Source: Acidimicrobiia bacterium
GTDB taxonomy: Bacteria; Actinomycetota; Acidimicrobiia; IMCC26256; PALSA-555
Direction: 5' to 3'
Assembly: GCA_022865365.1 (NCBI GenBank)
Contig: JALHSW010000484.1
Span: forward strand, 1-7,522
Length of the DNA stretch: 7,522 nucleotides
A program made the position numbers and the translations under genes. The first letter of the stretch is position 1. Each line of letters opens with the position of its first letter. Positions 1 through 5,908 of this stretch are shown here, in pieces. The notes beneath the pieces are model-generated. The model was not told where the DNA came from, did no database searches, and saw nothing but the letters and a program-made list of their open reading frames with translations.

Positions 1-119
1 ACCTTCGCCGGGTTCGACACCACCACGCCCGCGAGGTCCAGGTCGCGGTGCGCCGCGACCGCCCGCAAGGCCGGTCTTCCGACGTTGCCCGTTCCCCACA
101 CCACCACTCGAGAGGCCAT
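1..119 (-). CDS. Dihydrodipicolinate reductase-like NAD(P)-binding protein, N-terminal fragment
   Basis: Partial gene: 39 codons from the ATG at 119-117 run off the left edge. The visible protein starts MASRVVVWGTGNVGRPALRA and continues through a stretch rich in Leu, Ala and Val to VVVSNPAK. The GTGNVG at residues 9-14 is a Rossmann dinucleotide-binding loop. The pattern 'RVV-W-GTGNVGR-ALRA-HPDLEL-G-V-S-PAK' is typical of a large actinobacterial family annotated as dihydrodipicolinate reductase-like or NAD(P)H-dependent amine dehydrogenase-like (related to 2,4-diaminopentanoate dehydrogenase). Members are generally not the lysine-pathway DapB, and most have no known substrate. The start is supported by a TANNNT hexamer 7 nt upstream, consistent with a leaderless transcript. 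The gene is divergent from the secreted hydrolase. The family call is fairly safe; the substrate cannot be assigned from this fragment. Confidence 0.8.
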   Translation of the reverse strand, partial: MASRVVVWGTGNVGRPALRAVAAHRDLDLAGVVVSNPAK

Positions 120-126
120 CGCGCCG

Positions 127-132
127 ACGCTA
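127..132 (-). promoter_or_regulatory. Candidate -10 (TAGCGT) of a leaderless promoter
   Basis: On the minus strand TAGCGT is followed by 7 nt and then the ATG at 119. A TANNNT hexamer at this distance puts the transcription start at or next to the A of the ATG, the usual layout of actinobacterial leaderless genes. There is no Shine-Dalgarno-like purine run in those 7 nt. No convincing -35 was seen. Confidence 0.4.
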
Positions 133-181
133 TCCACTCGCGCTCGACCCGCGCGCCGTCAGGAGCCGAGCCCGACGGGGA

Positions 182-188
182 CTACCGT
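182..188 (+). promoter_or_regulatory. Candidate -10 (CTACCGT) for the secreted hydrolase gene
   Basis: CTACCGT contains TANNNT and shares the CTACNNT form seen before the ZIP, regulator and right-hand SDR genes. Initiation would fall near 195, leaving a leader of about 15 nt that still contains the purine run AAGGGGG at 198-204. No clear -35 is visible. Confidence 0.3.
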
Positions 189-209
189 GCCGACGACAAG
201 GGGGCAGGC

Positions 210-1610
210 ATGGGGACGCGCAGGCGATCGGGACTGTCGGCAAGCGCCGTGGGGCGCACACTCGGCCTGGTCGTCGCCGCGACGCTGCTCGTCGGAGTTG
301 TGGTCGCCCCGGCGGCGGGGTCCCCCAGCCGCGCCGCGGCTGCTCCCGTCGGGAAGACCTACGCCGTCGGGTTCCACACCGAGACGTTCGTCGACCCGGA
401 TCGCCCGACGAAGGCGAACGGCACGGCACCGAAGCAGCCTGACCGTTCCCTGACGACGACGATCCTCTACCCCGCCGTTGGCACCCCAGGTGCCGCGCCG
501 GTCACCGACCCACCGGTCGAGGACGCCGCGCCCGCGCGTGATGATGGCCCGTTCCCGCTGGTCGTGTTCGGCCACGGGTTCGGTGCCTCACCCGACGTCT
601 ACACCGGCCTGCTCCGCAGCTGGGCGGCGGCCGGCTACGTCGTTGCCGCACCGCGCTTCCCGCTCACCAACAGCGCCACCGTCGGTGGCGTCGACGCGGG
701 AGACTTCCAAAACCAACCCGGCGACGTGAGCTTCGTCATCACCTCGATGCTCCAGGCCTCCGAAGACGACACCGGACCACTCGCCGGCCTGGTGGATCCT
801 CACGGCATCGGGGTGGCCGGTCACTCGCTCGGCGGCATCACCACGCTCGGCATCGCCGCGCACACATGCTGCCGGGACGCCCGGGTCAAGGCCGCCGTCG
901 TGCTCTCGGGTGACCCGCTCTCCTTCCCGACCGGGAAGTTCGACTTCGCCAAGGCACCTCCGATCCTGCTCGTGCACGGCACGGCCGACGATCTCATCGC
1001 GTACGACGCCAGCGTCGAGGTGTTCAACCGCGCCGAGTCGCCCAAGGGTCTGGTCACGATCACCGACGGCGACCACGGAGCCCCGGTCGCGGTCGGGGGC
1101 CCCGCCTTTGCCAGCGTCGTACGCACGACGACCGACTTCTTCGACGCGTACCTCGAGGGGAACCGCCCATCGCTCGAGCGCATCGCCTCCGACGGGGAGC
1201 AGGGCGTGACGAGCGTGCGGTTCGTCTCGAAGCCCGGCGCCAAGGTAACGATCACGACGCAGCCCAAGCAGATCCGCGACCTCAAGGCCACAGTGGCCCC
1301 TCGCACCGGCCTCACCAACGGCCAGGTCGTCACGGTGAAGTGGAGCGGCTACACGCCGGGGGCGATGATCAACATCGTGCAGTGCTCCAGCCACGTGCCC
1401 AATGATGCAGCGGCCTGCGACATCAAGGCGGGCAAGATCCTCCAGCCCAACCCGACCGGGTCCGGGTCGCTCCCGCTCGACATCGTCGTCGGGCCCGTCG
1501 GGACCGGCATCTGCGACCCAACCCACCCCGTGTGCGACGTCGTCGTCAACGACGGCGGCTCGCTCGCTCCTGCGGCGAGCCTGCGAATCCGGATCAAGTT
1601 CGCGCCGTGA
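210..1610 (+). CDS. Secreted alpha/beta hydrolase with C-terminal neocarzinostatin-like domain
   Basis: The protein is a 466-aa exported serine hydrolase. The ATG at 210 is chosen because AAGGGGG lies 5 nt upstream and a signal peptide follows (Arg-rich start, hydrophobic core about residues 17-35, Ala-rich cleavage area about 36-46). The reading frame is open back to 48, but that part overlaps the divergent gene and has no signal-peptide character. The hydrolase domain spans about 48-320. It has an oxyanion-side GHGFGAS (121-127), nucleophile elbow GHSLGG with Ser206, the acid in HGTADD (Asp260 likely) and His289 in GDHG. This fits the platelet-activating-factor acetylhydrolase / polyester hydrolase / chlorophyllase-like group; an ester is the likely substrate, but which one is unknown. 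Residues about 358-466 resemble the neocarzinostatin/macromomycin fold: V-P-TGL-NGQVV-V, a GYTPG turn, VQC, and two Cys pairs, C392/C403 and C435/C442, spaced much like the two disulfides of neocarzinostatin. That domain may bind a ligand or surface; this is inference. A CC pair (220-221) is also present. The gene converges on the next gene with a 38-bp gap. Confidence 0.85.
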   Translation: MGTRRRSGLSASAVGRTLGLVVAATLLVGVVVAPAAGSPSRAAAAPVGKTYAVGFHTETFVDPDRPTKANGTAPKQPDRSLTTTILYPAVGTPGAAPVTDPPVEDAAPARDDGPFPLVVFGHGFGASPDVYTGLLRSWAAAGYVVAAPRFPLTNSATVGGVDAGDFQNQPGDVSFVITSMLQASEDDTGPLAGLVDPHGIGVAGHSLGGITTLGIAAHTCCRDARVKAAVVLSGDPLSFPTGKFDFAKAPPILLVHGTADDLIAYDASVEVFNRAESPKGLVTITDGDHGAPVAVGGPAFASVVRTTTDFFDAYLEGNRPSLERIASDGEQGVTSVRFVSKPGAKVTITTQPKQIRDLKATVAPRTGLTNGQVVTVKWSGYTPGAMINIVQCSSHVPNDAAACDIKAGKILQPNPTGSGSLPLDIVVGPVGTGICDPTHPVCDVVVNDGGSLAPAASLRIRIKFAP

Positions 1611-1648
1611 GCCCCATGATCACCGTCGAGGAGTAGCGCTTCTCTCGC
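1611..1648. other. Short convergent gap between the hydrolase and SDR genes
   Basis: These 38 bp separate two stop codons facing each other. The only inverted repeat I see is a 4-bp arm pair (GTGA at 1606-1609 with TCAC at 1619-1622), and there is no T-tract. No convincing intrinsic terminator is visible. Confidence 0.4.
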
Positions 1649-2395
1649 TCATCGCTTGCCCCGAGCGCGCTGCACCGCACCGAACGAGTCGATCGCGCTG
1701 TGGAGCCGTAGCCCGCCGTCGGCCGCGATCGACTCGCCCGTCACCCAGTCGAGCCGGTGCACGGCGAGCGCGACCTGCGCGACCTCCTCGGCCTCACCGG
1801 GACGGCCCAGCGCGGACCGATCGGAGATCTCGTCGAGCCAGCCGGGGATCTGCTCGGCGCCCCCCAGCATCGGGGTGCGCGTGACTCCGGGCGCCACGGC
1901 GTTGACGCGGATCGCGTGCTCGCCGAGCTCGCAGGCGGCGACCTTGACCAGCATGTCGAGCCCGGCCTTCGACGTGCAGTACGGGCCCATCCCCCGGTCC
2001 GACAGCCGCGCGCTGATGCTCGAGAACGCGACGATCGACCCGCCCGTCTCCCCTTCGATCATCGCTCGCGCGGTGGCGCGGATCGTGAGCCACGGGCCGC
2101 GCAGGTTCACGCCCATCACCCGGTCCCACGTCTCCGGGGAGACGTCGAGCAACACACCCGAAGCGCCGATGCCTGCGCAGGCCGTCACCACGGTCGGCAC
2201 CCCGGCGCGGCGCACCGTCTCCTCGATCGCGGCGTCGATCGCGTCGGGATCCGAAACGTCGCACTCGACGTCGGCGCCCGCAGCCAGGTCCCATACGACC
2301 GTGCGCGCGCCGGCCGAGCGGAGCAGCCCGACGAGCGCCTCACCCATCCCCGACGCGCCGCCGGTGACGACCGCAACTCGACCTTCGAGATCCAT
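1649..2395 (-). CDS. Classical SDR family oxidoreductase
   Basis: The protein has 248 aa, the standard length of a classical short-chain dehydrogenase/reductase, and would be a cytosolic NAD(H)-dependent oxidoreductase of an alcohol or ketone. The Rossmann fold starts at residue 6 with the TGGASGMG loop at 11-18. Asp36 at the end of the second beta strand (VVWDL) favours NAD over NADP. The usual NNAG is ACAG at 72-75. The catalytic set is Asn97, Ser126, Tyr139 and Lys143 (YCTSK), with the normal Ser-to-Tyr spacing of 13. The C-terminal part carries NAVAPGVTRTPM, the position-specific PG motif, and TGESIAADGG, typical of the family's tetramer interface. The ATG has AGGAG 6 nt upstream (2402-2406). 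It lies 85 bp downstream of the PepSY gene on the same strand but has its own candidate promoter with inverted repeats, so it may be a separate unit. Substrate unknown. Confidence 0.88.
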   Translation of the reverse strand: MDLEGRVAVVTGGASGMGEALVGLLRSAGARTVVWDLAAGADVECDVSDPDAIDAAIEETVRRAGVPTVVTACAGIGASGVLLDVSPETWDRVMGVNLRGPWLTIRATARAMIEGETGGSIVAFSSISARLSDRGMGPYCTSKAGLDMLVKVAACELGEHAIRVNAVAPGVTRTPMLGGAEQIPGWLDEISDRSALGRPGEAEEVAQVALAVHRLDWVTGESIAADGGLRLHSAIDSFGAVQRARGKR

Positions 2396-2406
2396 GCTGC
2401 GCTCCT

Positions 2407-2447
2407 GGTTCGGTTCCGCCTGAACCTAGCAACGCGCGTCTGGTTCA
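2407..2447 (-). promoter_or_regulatory. Candidate promoter and operator: nested GGTTC/GAACC inverted repeats
   Basis: Upstream of the SDR start, GGTTC (2412-2416) and GAACC (2422-2426) form perfect 5-bp arms with a 5-bp spacer. The same right arm, extended to TGAACC (2421-2426), pairs perfectly with GGTTCA (2442-2447) across 15 bp. A further GGTTC sits at 2407-2411. On the minus strand, TAGGTT (2428-2423) fits a TANNNT -10 and lies inside the repeats. A repressor bound here, for example a TetR-type dimer, would block the promoter. No regulator gene is visible in the window, so this is inferred from symmetry and position only. Confidence 0.35.
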
Positions 2448-2480
2448 CCGGCAGCTGCTCGGGACGAAAGAGCGGCTCGG

Positions 2481-2795
2481 TCAGTGGCCGCCGGCGTCTT
2501 CGACGTCGGGCTCGACAACGATCACGTGGAGGTCGCCGTCCAGGCGGACGTCGACGGTCGAGCCATCGGCCTTGGTGACCTCGACCTCCCATACAGCACC
2601 GTTCTCGCTGTCACGTTCGACGGCATTCGCCTCTCCTCCGCCAGTCTCGGCGAGTGCGGCCGCGACCGCGCGATCTGCATCCGGCCCGGGCGCCGATCCT
2701 TCCTGGTCGCCGCCGGCTACGGCCACCGCTCCACCGGCGAGGCCGGTCACGAGCAGGGCACCGGCGAGCGTCGCTCCGATCGTCCGCTTGTTCAT
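2481..2795 (-). CDS. Secreted PepSY-domain protein
   Basis: The protein is a small (104 aa) exported one. Residues 1-28 form a signal peptide (MNKR, hydrophobic core ATLAGALLVTGLAGGAVAVAG). There is no lipobox Cys, and there are no cysteines at all. Residues about 40-97 fit one PepSY repeat: an amphipathic helix DADRAVAAALAE, a GG turn, then a beta sheet with VWEVEVTKADGSTVDVRLD and a final strand HVIVVEPD. The tail is acidic (PDVEDAGGH). PepSY domains are known in peptidase propeptides and in many small envelope proteins beside two-component systems, where an inhibitory or sensory partner role has been proposed; no enzyme activity is expected. The gene follows the kinase gene by 85 bp on the same strand and has a strong ribosome binding site, so it is likely co-transcribed with the two-component system or controlled by it. 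Function beyond the domain name is unknown. Confidence 0.82.
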   Translation of the reverse strand: MNKRTIGATLAGALLVTGLAGGAVAVAGGDQEGSAPGPDADRAVAAALAETGGGEANAVERDSENGAVWEVEVTKADGSTVDVRLDGDLHVIVVEPDVEDAGGH

Positions 2796-2804
2796 GGTTG
2801 TGCT

Positions 2805-2810
2805 CCTCCT
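2805..2810 (-). promoter_or_regulatory. Strong ribosome binding site of the PepSY gene
   Basis: AGGAGG lies on the minus strand 9 nt before the ATG at 2795. It is the best Shine-Dalgarno match among the genes here and contrasts with the apparently leaderless regulator gene of the same block. It fixes the start and suggests high expression of the small secreted protein relative to the kinase. Confidence 0.6.
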
Positions 2811-2868
2811 GGGTTCGGGGTATCGGCGACGAGCATGCGCCCCGACACCTGCGACGGCGATGAGACGA

Positions 2869-2888
2869 AGATGTGGGTTCTCACATCT
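2869..2888 (-). repeat. 7-bp inverted repeat at the kinase stop codon
   Basis: AGATGTG (2869-2875) and CACATCT (2882-2888) are perfect inverted arms around a 6-bp loop, and the right arm overlaps the kinase stop codon at 2881-2883. No U-tract follows on the minus-strand transcript, so it is a poor intrinsic terminator. It may be an RNA hairpin that tunes kinase versus PepSY expression, a protein site, or chance. Confidence 0.35.
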
Positions 2889-4278
2889 CGCGCGGCACCT
2901 CCCCCGACACCCTGCGTCGGATCGTCACCGTCACGACCGCTCCCCCCTCGGGACGATTCCCGGCCGTTGCCGTGCCTCCATGGGCTTCGGCAACGGCGAG
3001 GACGATCGCGAGACCCAGACCCGAGCCACCGTCGGTCCGGGCACGCGCGTCGTCGGCCCGGCGGAAGCGCTCGAACGCGTGCGGGAGGAACTCGGGCGGG
3101 AAGCCGGGACCTTTGTCGAGCACCTCGATGACCGCATCCGGGCCCGCGGTGCGCACCCGGACCGTGATGGTGGAACCTGCGGGCGAGTAGCGCAGTGCGT
3201 TCTCGAGAAGGTTGTCGACAGCCCGCTGGAGCAGGCTCCCGATGCCGACCGCGTCGAGCTGCTCCGGACCCTCGACGATGATCGAAACATCAGCCCTCGC
3301 AGCAGCGTCGCGCATCGTCGCCGCGGATGCTCCGACCAGCGCCGGCATTCGCACTGGCTCGAACCGGGGCTCGACCACCTCGTCCGTGCGAGCGAGCAGC
3401 AGCAGGTCCTCGGTGAGGCGCGCCAGGCGGTCGACACTCCCGGCTGCATGGTGCAGGGCGTCACGAAGCTCCGCTTCCGTGCGCTGCGGGCGCTCGCCCA
3501 GCTCGAGCTCCGTCCGGAGCACGGCCAGCGGTGTGCGCAGCTCATGTCCGGCGTCCGCCACGAAGGCACGCTGCCGGCTCAGCGCATCGTGGAGCCGCGC
3601 GAGCAGGTCGTTCATGGTCGTCGCGAGTGCGGCAATCTCGTCGCGGGTGCCCGGGACCTGGAGGCGGGACGCGGCGTCGTGCTCGGAGATGTCGGCGGCT
3701 TGGCGTCGCATCCGCTCGACCGGACGCAGCGCCGCCGAGGACAGGAACCATCCGCCGATGGCGGCGAGGAGCACCGCGCTCGCGCCACCGATGACCAATG
3801 CGTCGCGAACACGCGCCACGGCCTCGTCGGTCGCCTCCAGCGAAGTCGCGACGACGACGACCTGCCGGCCCGACTCGCTTTCGACCGGCGCGGCGAGCAC
3901 CCGGTACGGCTCCCGCTCTCCACCCACTCTCGTGTTGGCGAACACCCGGACGCTGAGGCCATCGCGAACGGTCGCGGCCTGGATCACGGGCCGGTCGCCG
4001 GCTTCGAGCGTCGTGGCGAGCACCTGTCCTGAGCCATCCAGCACCTGCGCCACCACGTCACGTCCCCGCGCGGGACCACCCTGGGCGTCGTCCAGGGCCG
4101 CGGCAGCACCGCTCGCGCGCACCTCTGCCGCAACGGTGTCGGCCTGCGCTCGCAGCCCGGGTTCGAGCGAGTCCTCGAGTCCGGAGCGGAACGATCGCGA
4201 GAAGAGCAGGCCCCCGGCCCCGACGAGCACCAGGGTGATTGCCGCGAACGACAGCGCCAGACGCAGCCGGATCGGCAT
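2881..4278 (-). CDS. Membrane sensor histidine kinase (HAMP, HisKA, HATPase_c)
   Basis: The protein is a 465-aa sensor kinase that should autophosphorylate on His and pass the phosphate to the adjacent regulator. The ATG at 4278 gives MPIRLRLALSFAAIT, a proper first membrane helix (about 5-26), and lies 2 bp after the regulator stop. The frame stays open upstream, but only by overlapping the regulator gene. An extracytoplasmic sensor region follows (about 27-160) with no Cys or His, then a second helix (about 161-183) and a HAMP linker (about 180-232). The H box is FVADAGHELRTPL with His245. The N box is VDNLLENALRYSP with Asn360, then G1 DKGPGF (388-393), the F-box area FERFRR, and G2 GGSGLGLAI (417-425). 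All kinase motifs are intact. The lack of His and Cys in the sensor region argues against direct soft-metal binding; its ligand is unknown. Translation is probably coupled to the regulator gene. Confidence 0.92.
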   Translation of the reverse strand: MPIRLRLALSFAAITLVLVGAGGLLFSRSFRSGLEDSLEPGLRAQADTVAAEVRASGAAAALDDAQGGPARGRDVVAQVLDGSGQVLATTLEAGDRPVIQAATVRDGLSVRVFANTRVGGEREPYRVLAAPVESESGRQVVVVATSLEATDEAVARVRDALVIGGASAVLLAAIGGWFLSSAALRPVERMRRQAADISEHDAASRLQVPGTRDEIAALATTMNDLLARLHDALSRQRAFVADAGHELRTPLAVLRTELELGERPQRTEAELRDALHHAAGSVDRLARLTEDLLLLARTDEVVEPRFEPVRMPALVGASAATMRDAAARADVSIIVEGPEQLDAVGIGSLLQRAVDNLLENALRYSPAGSTITVRVRTAGPDAVIEVLDKGPGFPPEFLPHAFERFRRADDARARTDGGSGLGLAIVLAVAEAHGGTATAGNRPEGGAVVTVTIRRRVSGEVPREM

Positions 4279-4280
4279 GT

Positions 4281-4961
4281 CTAGCCCGGCACCGGATCGC
4301 GCAAGCGGTAGCCGACCCCACGGACGGTCTCGATGTCGTCGCGACCGAACGGACGAGCCACCTTCTTGCGCAGGTATCCGATGTACTGATCCACGACGTT
4401 CGAGGTTCCGCCGTACGCGAAGTCCCACACGTGGTCGAGAATCTGCGACCGAGTGACGACCTCACCGTGATGACGCATGAGCAGCTCGAGGAGTGCCATC
4501 TCCTTGGGGGACAGGCCGATCTCCACATCGCCACGCCACGCCCGGTGCAGTGCAGGGTCGAGGCGCAGGTCGCCGACCATCAGCACCGCAGGTCGCGCGC
4601 CACTCCGCCGCCGAACGAGGGCACGCACTCGAGCGGCGAGCTCGGCGAAGCTGAACGGCTTCGTGAGGTAGTCATCCGCACCCGCGTCCAGGCCTCGCAC
4701 ACGATCCTCGACACCATCGAGAGCGGTGAGGAGGATGACCGGCGCCCAGCGCTCGGCGCCGCGCAGTCGCCGACACACCTCGAAGCCGTCGAGTCCGGGC
4801 AGCATCGCATCGAGCACCACGGCGTCGTAGGCGTTCTCTGTGGCGAGCCACAGTCCTCCGGGGCCATCGGCGGCCACGTCGACGGCATAGCCCTCTTCAC
4901 GAAAACCCCGCTCGAGGAGCGTGGACATCCGCGGCTCGTCCTCCACCACCAGGACCCGCAC
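4281..4961 (-). CDS. OmpR/PhoB-family response regulator
   Basis: The protein has 226 aa, the usual length for the family. It is a transcription factor activated by phosphorylation from the adjacent kinase. The receiver domain (1-115) has acidic residues Glu7 and Asp8, phosphoacceptor Asp51 (VVLDAMLPGLDG), Thr79 and Lys101 (KPFSFAEL). The winged-helix domain (about 126-222) shows LSPKEMALLELLMRH, the recognition-helix area TSNVVDQYIGYLRKK and the hairpin VRGVGYRL. The start is GTG at 4961, chosen because it gives the standard MRVLVVEDE beginning. No Shine-Dalgarno is seen there; instead a TANNNT hexamer lies 6 nt upstream. The regulator starts 49 bp after the ZIP stop and ends 2 bp before the kinase start, so regulator and kinase form one unit, possibly extended to the ZIP gene. 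The targets are not known; the PepSY gene is the natural candidate. Confidence 0.94.
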   Translation of the reverse strand: MRVLVVEDEPRMSTLLERGFREEGYAVDVAADGPGGLWLATENAYDAVVLDAMLPGLDGFEVCRRLRGAERWAPVILLTALDGVEDRVRGLDAGADDYLTKPFSFAELAARVRALVRRRSGARPAVLMVGDLRLDPALHRAWRGDVEIGLSPKEMALLELLMRHHGEVVTRSQILDHVWDFAYGGTSNVVDQYIGYLRKKVARPFGRDDIETVRGVGYRLRDPVPG

Positions 4962-4967
4962 ACCGCG

Positions 4968-4973
4968 AGCGTA
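4968..4973 (-). promoter_or_regulatory. Candidate -10 (TACGCT) of a leaderless promoter for the response regulator
   Basis: On the minus strand CTACGCT is followed by 6 nt and then the GTG start at 4961. This is nearly the same layout as at the right-hand SDR gene (CTACGGT, 6 nt, ATG). It would allow the regulator-kinase pair to be transcribed independently of the ZIP gene just upstream. Confidence 0.45.
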
Positions 4974-5010
4974 GGGGTCCCGACGTGTGAGTTCGATGTG
5001 AAGCTCTCCG

Positions 5011-5868
5011 CTACAGCCCCGCAGCCACCAGGACGAGCTCCGTCCCGGCGCCGAGGACGAGGCCGGCGAAGAGACCCCACATCAGCATCTCGCGGTGTCC
5101 GAGCTTGAGCGCGACGTTCAGGAGCTGCACGATGACGTACAGGATCGATCCGGCCGCGAGGCCGAGGAAGAGGATCTCGAGGTTCGCGTCCACGACCGAC
5201 TGACCGATCACGGTGCCGACGAAGGTCGGCAGCCCCGCGATCAGGCCCATGGCACCGAGGAACGCCCAGCTCGGACGGTCGGCCCCACCGGCGAGCGGCC
5301 CGACGATCCCGAAGCCCTCGGTGGCGTTGTGCACCCCGAAGCCGATGACGAGCAGCAACGCGAAGCTGATGTCGCCGCTCGCCGCCGACTGCCCGATCGC
5401 GAGACCCTCCGCAAGGTTGTGGACGCCGATGCCGATCGCGATGAACAGCGCCAGACGCTTCGGCTCCGAGAGCGCGTGGATCCCTCGCGGCGGAGCCAGC
5501 TCCTCCACCGCGGCGGCACCCGGCCCGACACTCGCCGTGGCGCCTGGCGCGCGCCGGCTCAACCAGCGGTCGTAGTAGACGAGGCTGAGCATCCCCACGG
5601 CGATCGCGCCGGCGAAGAGCGAGGCCCGACCGACGAACGTTCCCCACGACCCACCACTCTCGACGGTGACCCGCTCCAACGCGTGCTCGACCGGGGCGAA
5701 CCCGTGCTCGAACGTCTCGATGAGGAGGAACAGCAGCACGCCCGCTGATCCCGCGTTGAGCCACGCCCGTGCCTTCGAGCTGAGCCCGCGGATGCGTCCG
5801 ACCGGCAGGCCCAGGAAGATCGTGAGCCCGGCGATCGCTCCCAGAGCCAGGACCTCACCCTCGGACAC
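5011..5868 (-). CDS. ZIP-family divalent metal transporter
   Basis: The protein has 285 aa and is strongly hydrophobic with about eight membrane helices, as in the ZIP (SLC39-like, ZupT/GufA) family, which imports Zn, Fe or Mn into the cytoplasm. The metal-site helices are recognisable: TM4 has GVHNLAEGLAIG (His150, Asn151, Glu154) and TM5 has GVHNATEGFGI (His180, Asn181, Glu184). In both, the proline common in HNxPEG is replaced (Ala153, Thr183), while the metal ligands are kept. An early membrane stretch holds ETFEHGFAPVEHALE (51-65), acidic and His-containing. The loop between TM3 and TM4 (about 104-136) is short and carries only one His, unlike the His-rich loop of many ZIPs. The start is GTG at 5868 with GAGGAG 6 nt upstream. 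The promoter contains a DtxR/IdeR-like palindrome, which suggests iron or manganese as the regulating and perhaps transported metal. It is divergent from the SDR at 5971 and followed at 49 bp by the response regulator. Direction and metal are inferred. Confidence 0.87.
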   Translation of the reverse strand: MSEGEVLALGAIAGLTIFLGLPVGRIRGLSSKARAWLNAGSAGVLLFLLIETFEHGFAPVEHALERVTVESGGSWGTFVGRASLFAGAIAVGMLSLVYYDRWLSRRAPGATASVGPGAAAVEELAPPRGIHALSEPKRLALFIAIGIGVHNLAEGLAIGQSAASGDISFALLLVIGFGVHNATEGFGIVGPLAGGADRPSWAFLGAMGLIAGLPTFVGTVIGQSVVDANLEILFLGLAAGSILYVIVQLLNVALKLGHREMLMWGLFAGLVLGAGTELVLVAAGL

Positions 5869-5886
5869 GACCGGCTCCTCTCGTCA

Positions 5887-5906
5887 GGTCCTCCTGGGGA
5901 CCAGGA
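5887..5906. repeat. Overlapping inverted repeats in the ZIP leader
   Basis: TCCTGG (5892-5897) and CCAGGA (5901-5906) are perfect 6-bp arms around 3 bp. GGTCC (5887-5891) and GGACC (5898-5902) form an alternative perfect pair. They lie between the DtxR-like box and the ZIP ribosome binding site, about where the ZIP transcript would begin. They could be a second operator or alternative hairpins in the leader RNA; they are short enough to be chance. Confidence 0.3.
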
Positions 5907-5908
5907 AG

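Noticed and set aside
48..209. N-terminal extension of the hydrolase to the ATG at 48
   Set aside because: It would overlap the divergent reductase gene and bury the signal peptide behind 54 Arg/His-rich residues. The ATG at 210 has a ribosome binding site and a proper signal sequence.
212..260. Twin-arginine (Tat) signal on the hydrolase
   Set aside because: Three Arg residues are present, but the RRxFLK context is absent (RRRSGLSAS). An ordinary Sec signal is the simpler reading.
588..1526. Long open frame antisense to the secreted hydrolase (312 codons)
   Set aside because: Composition is Arg/Gly/Asp-rich with no recognisable motif. It is the mirror of a gene with intact catalytic and signal-peptide features; GC-rich DNA yields such frames by chance.
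1606..1622. Intrinsic terminator between the convergent hydrolase and SDR genes
   Set aside because: The inverted arms are only 4 bp and no T-tract follows on either strand.
2572..4032. Long forward frame (486 codons) over the PepSY and kinase genes
   Set aside because: The minus strand carries complete kinase H, N and G boxes and a PepSY domain. The forward frame shows no family features.
4279..4428. Upstream extension of the histidine kinase by 50 codons
   Set aside because: The extension lies inside the regulator gene and is Arg-rich. The ATG at 4278 directly precedes the first membrane helix.
4580..5764. Long minus-strand frame (394 codons) across the regulator and ZIP genes
   Set aside because: It is out of frame with both genes, which have conserved motifs. 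It is mostly Arg-rich low-complexity translation.
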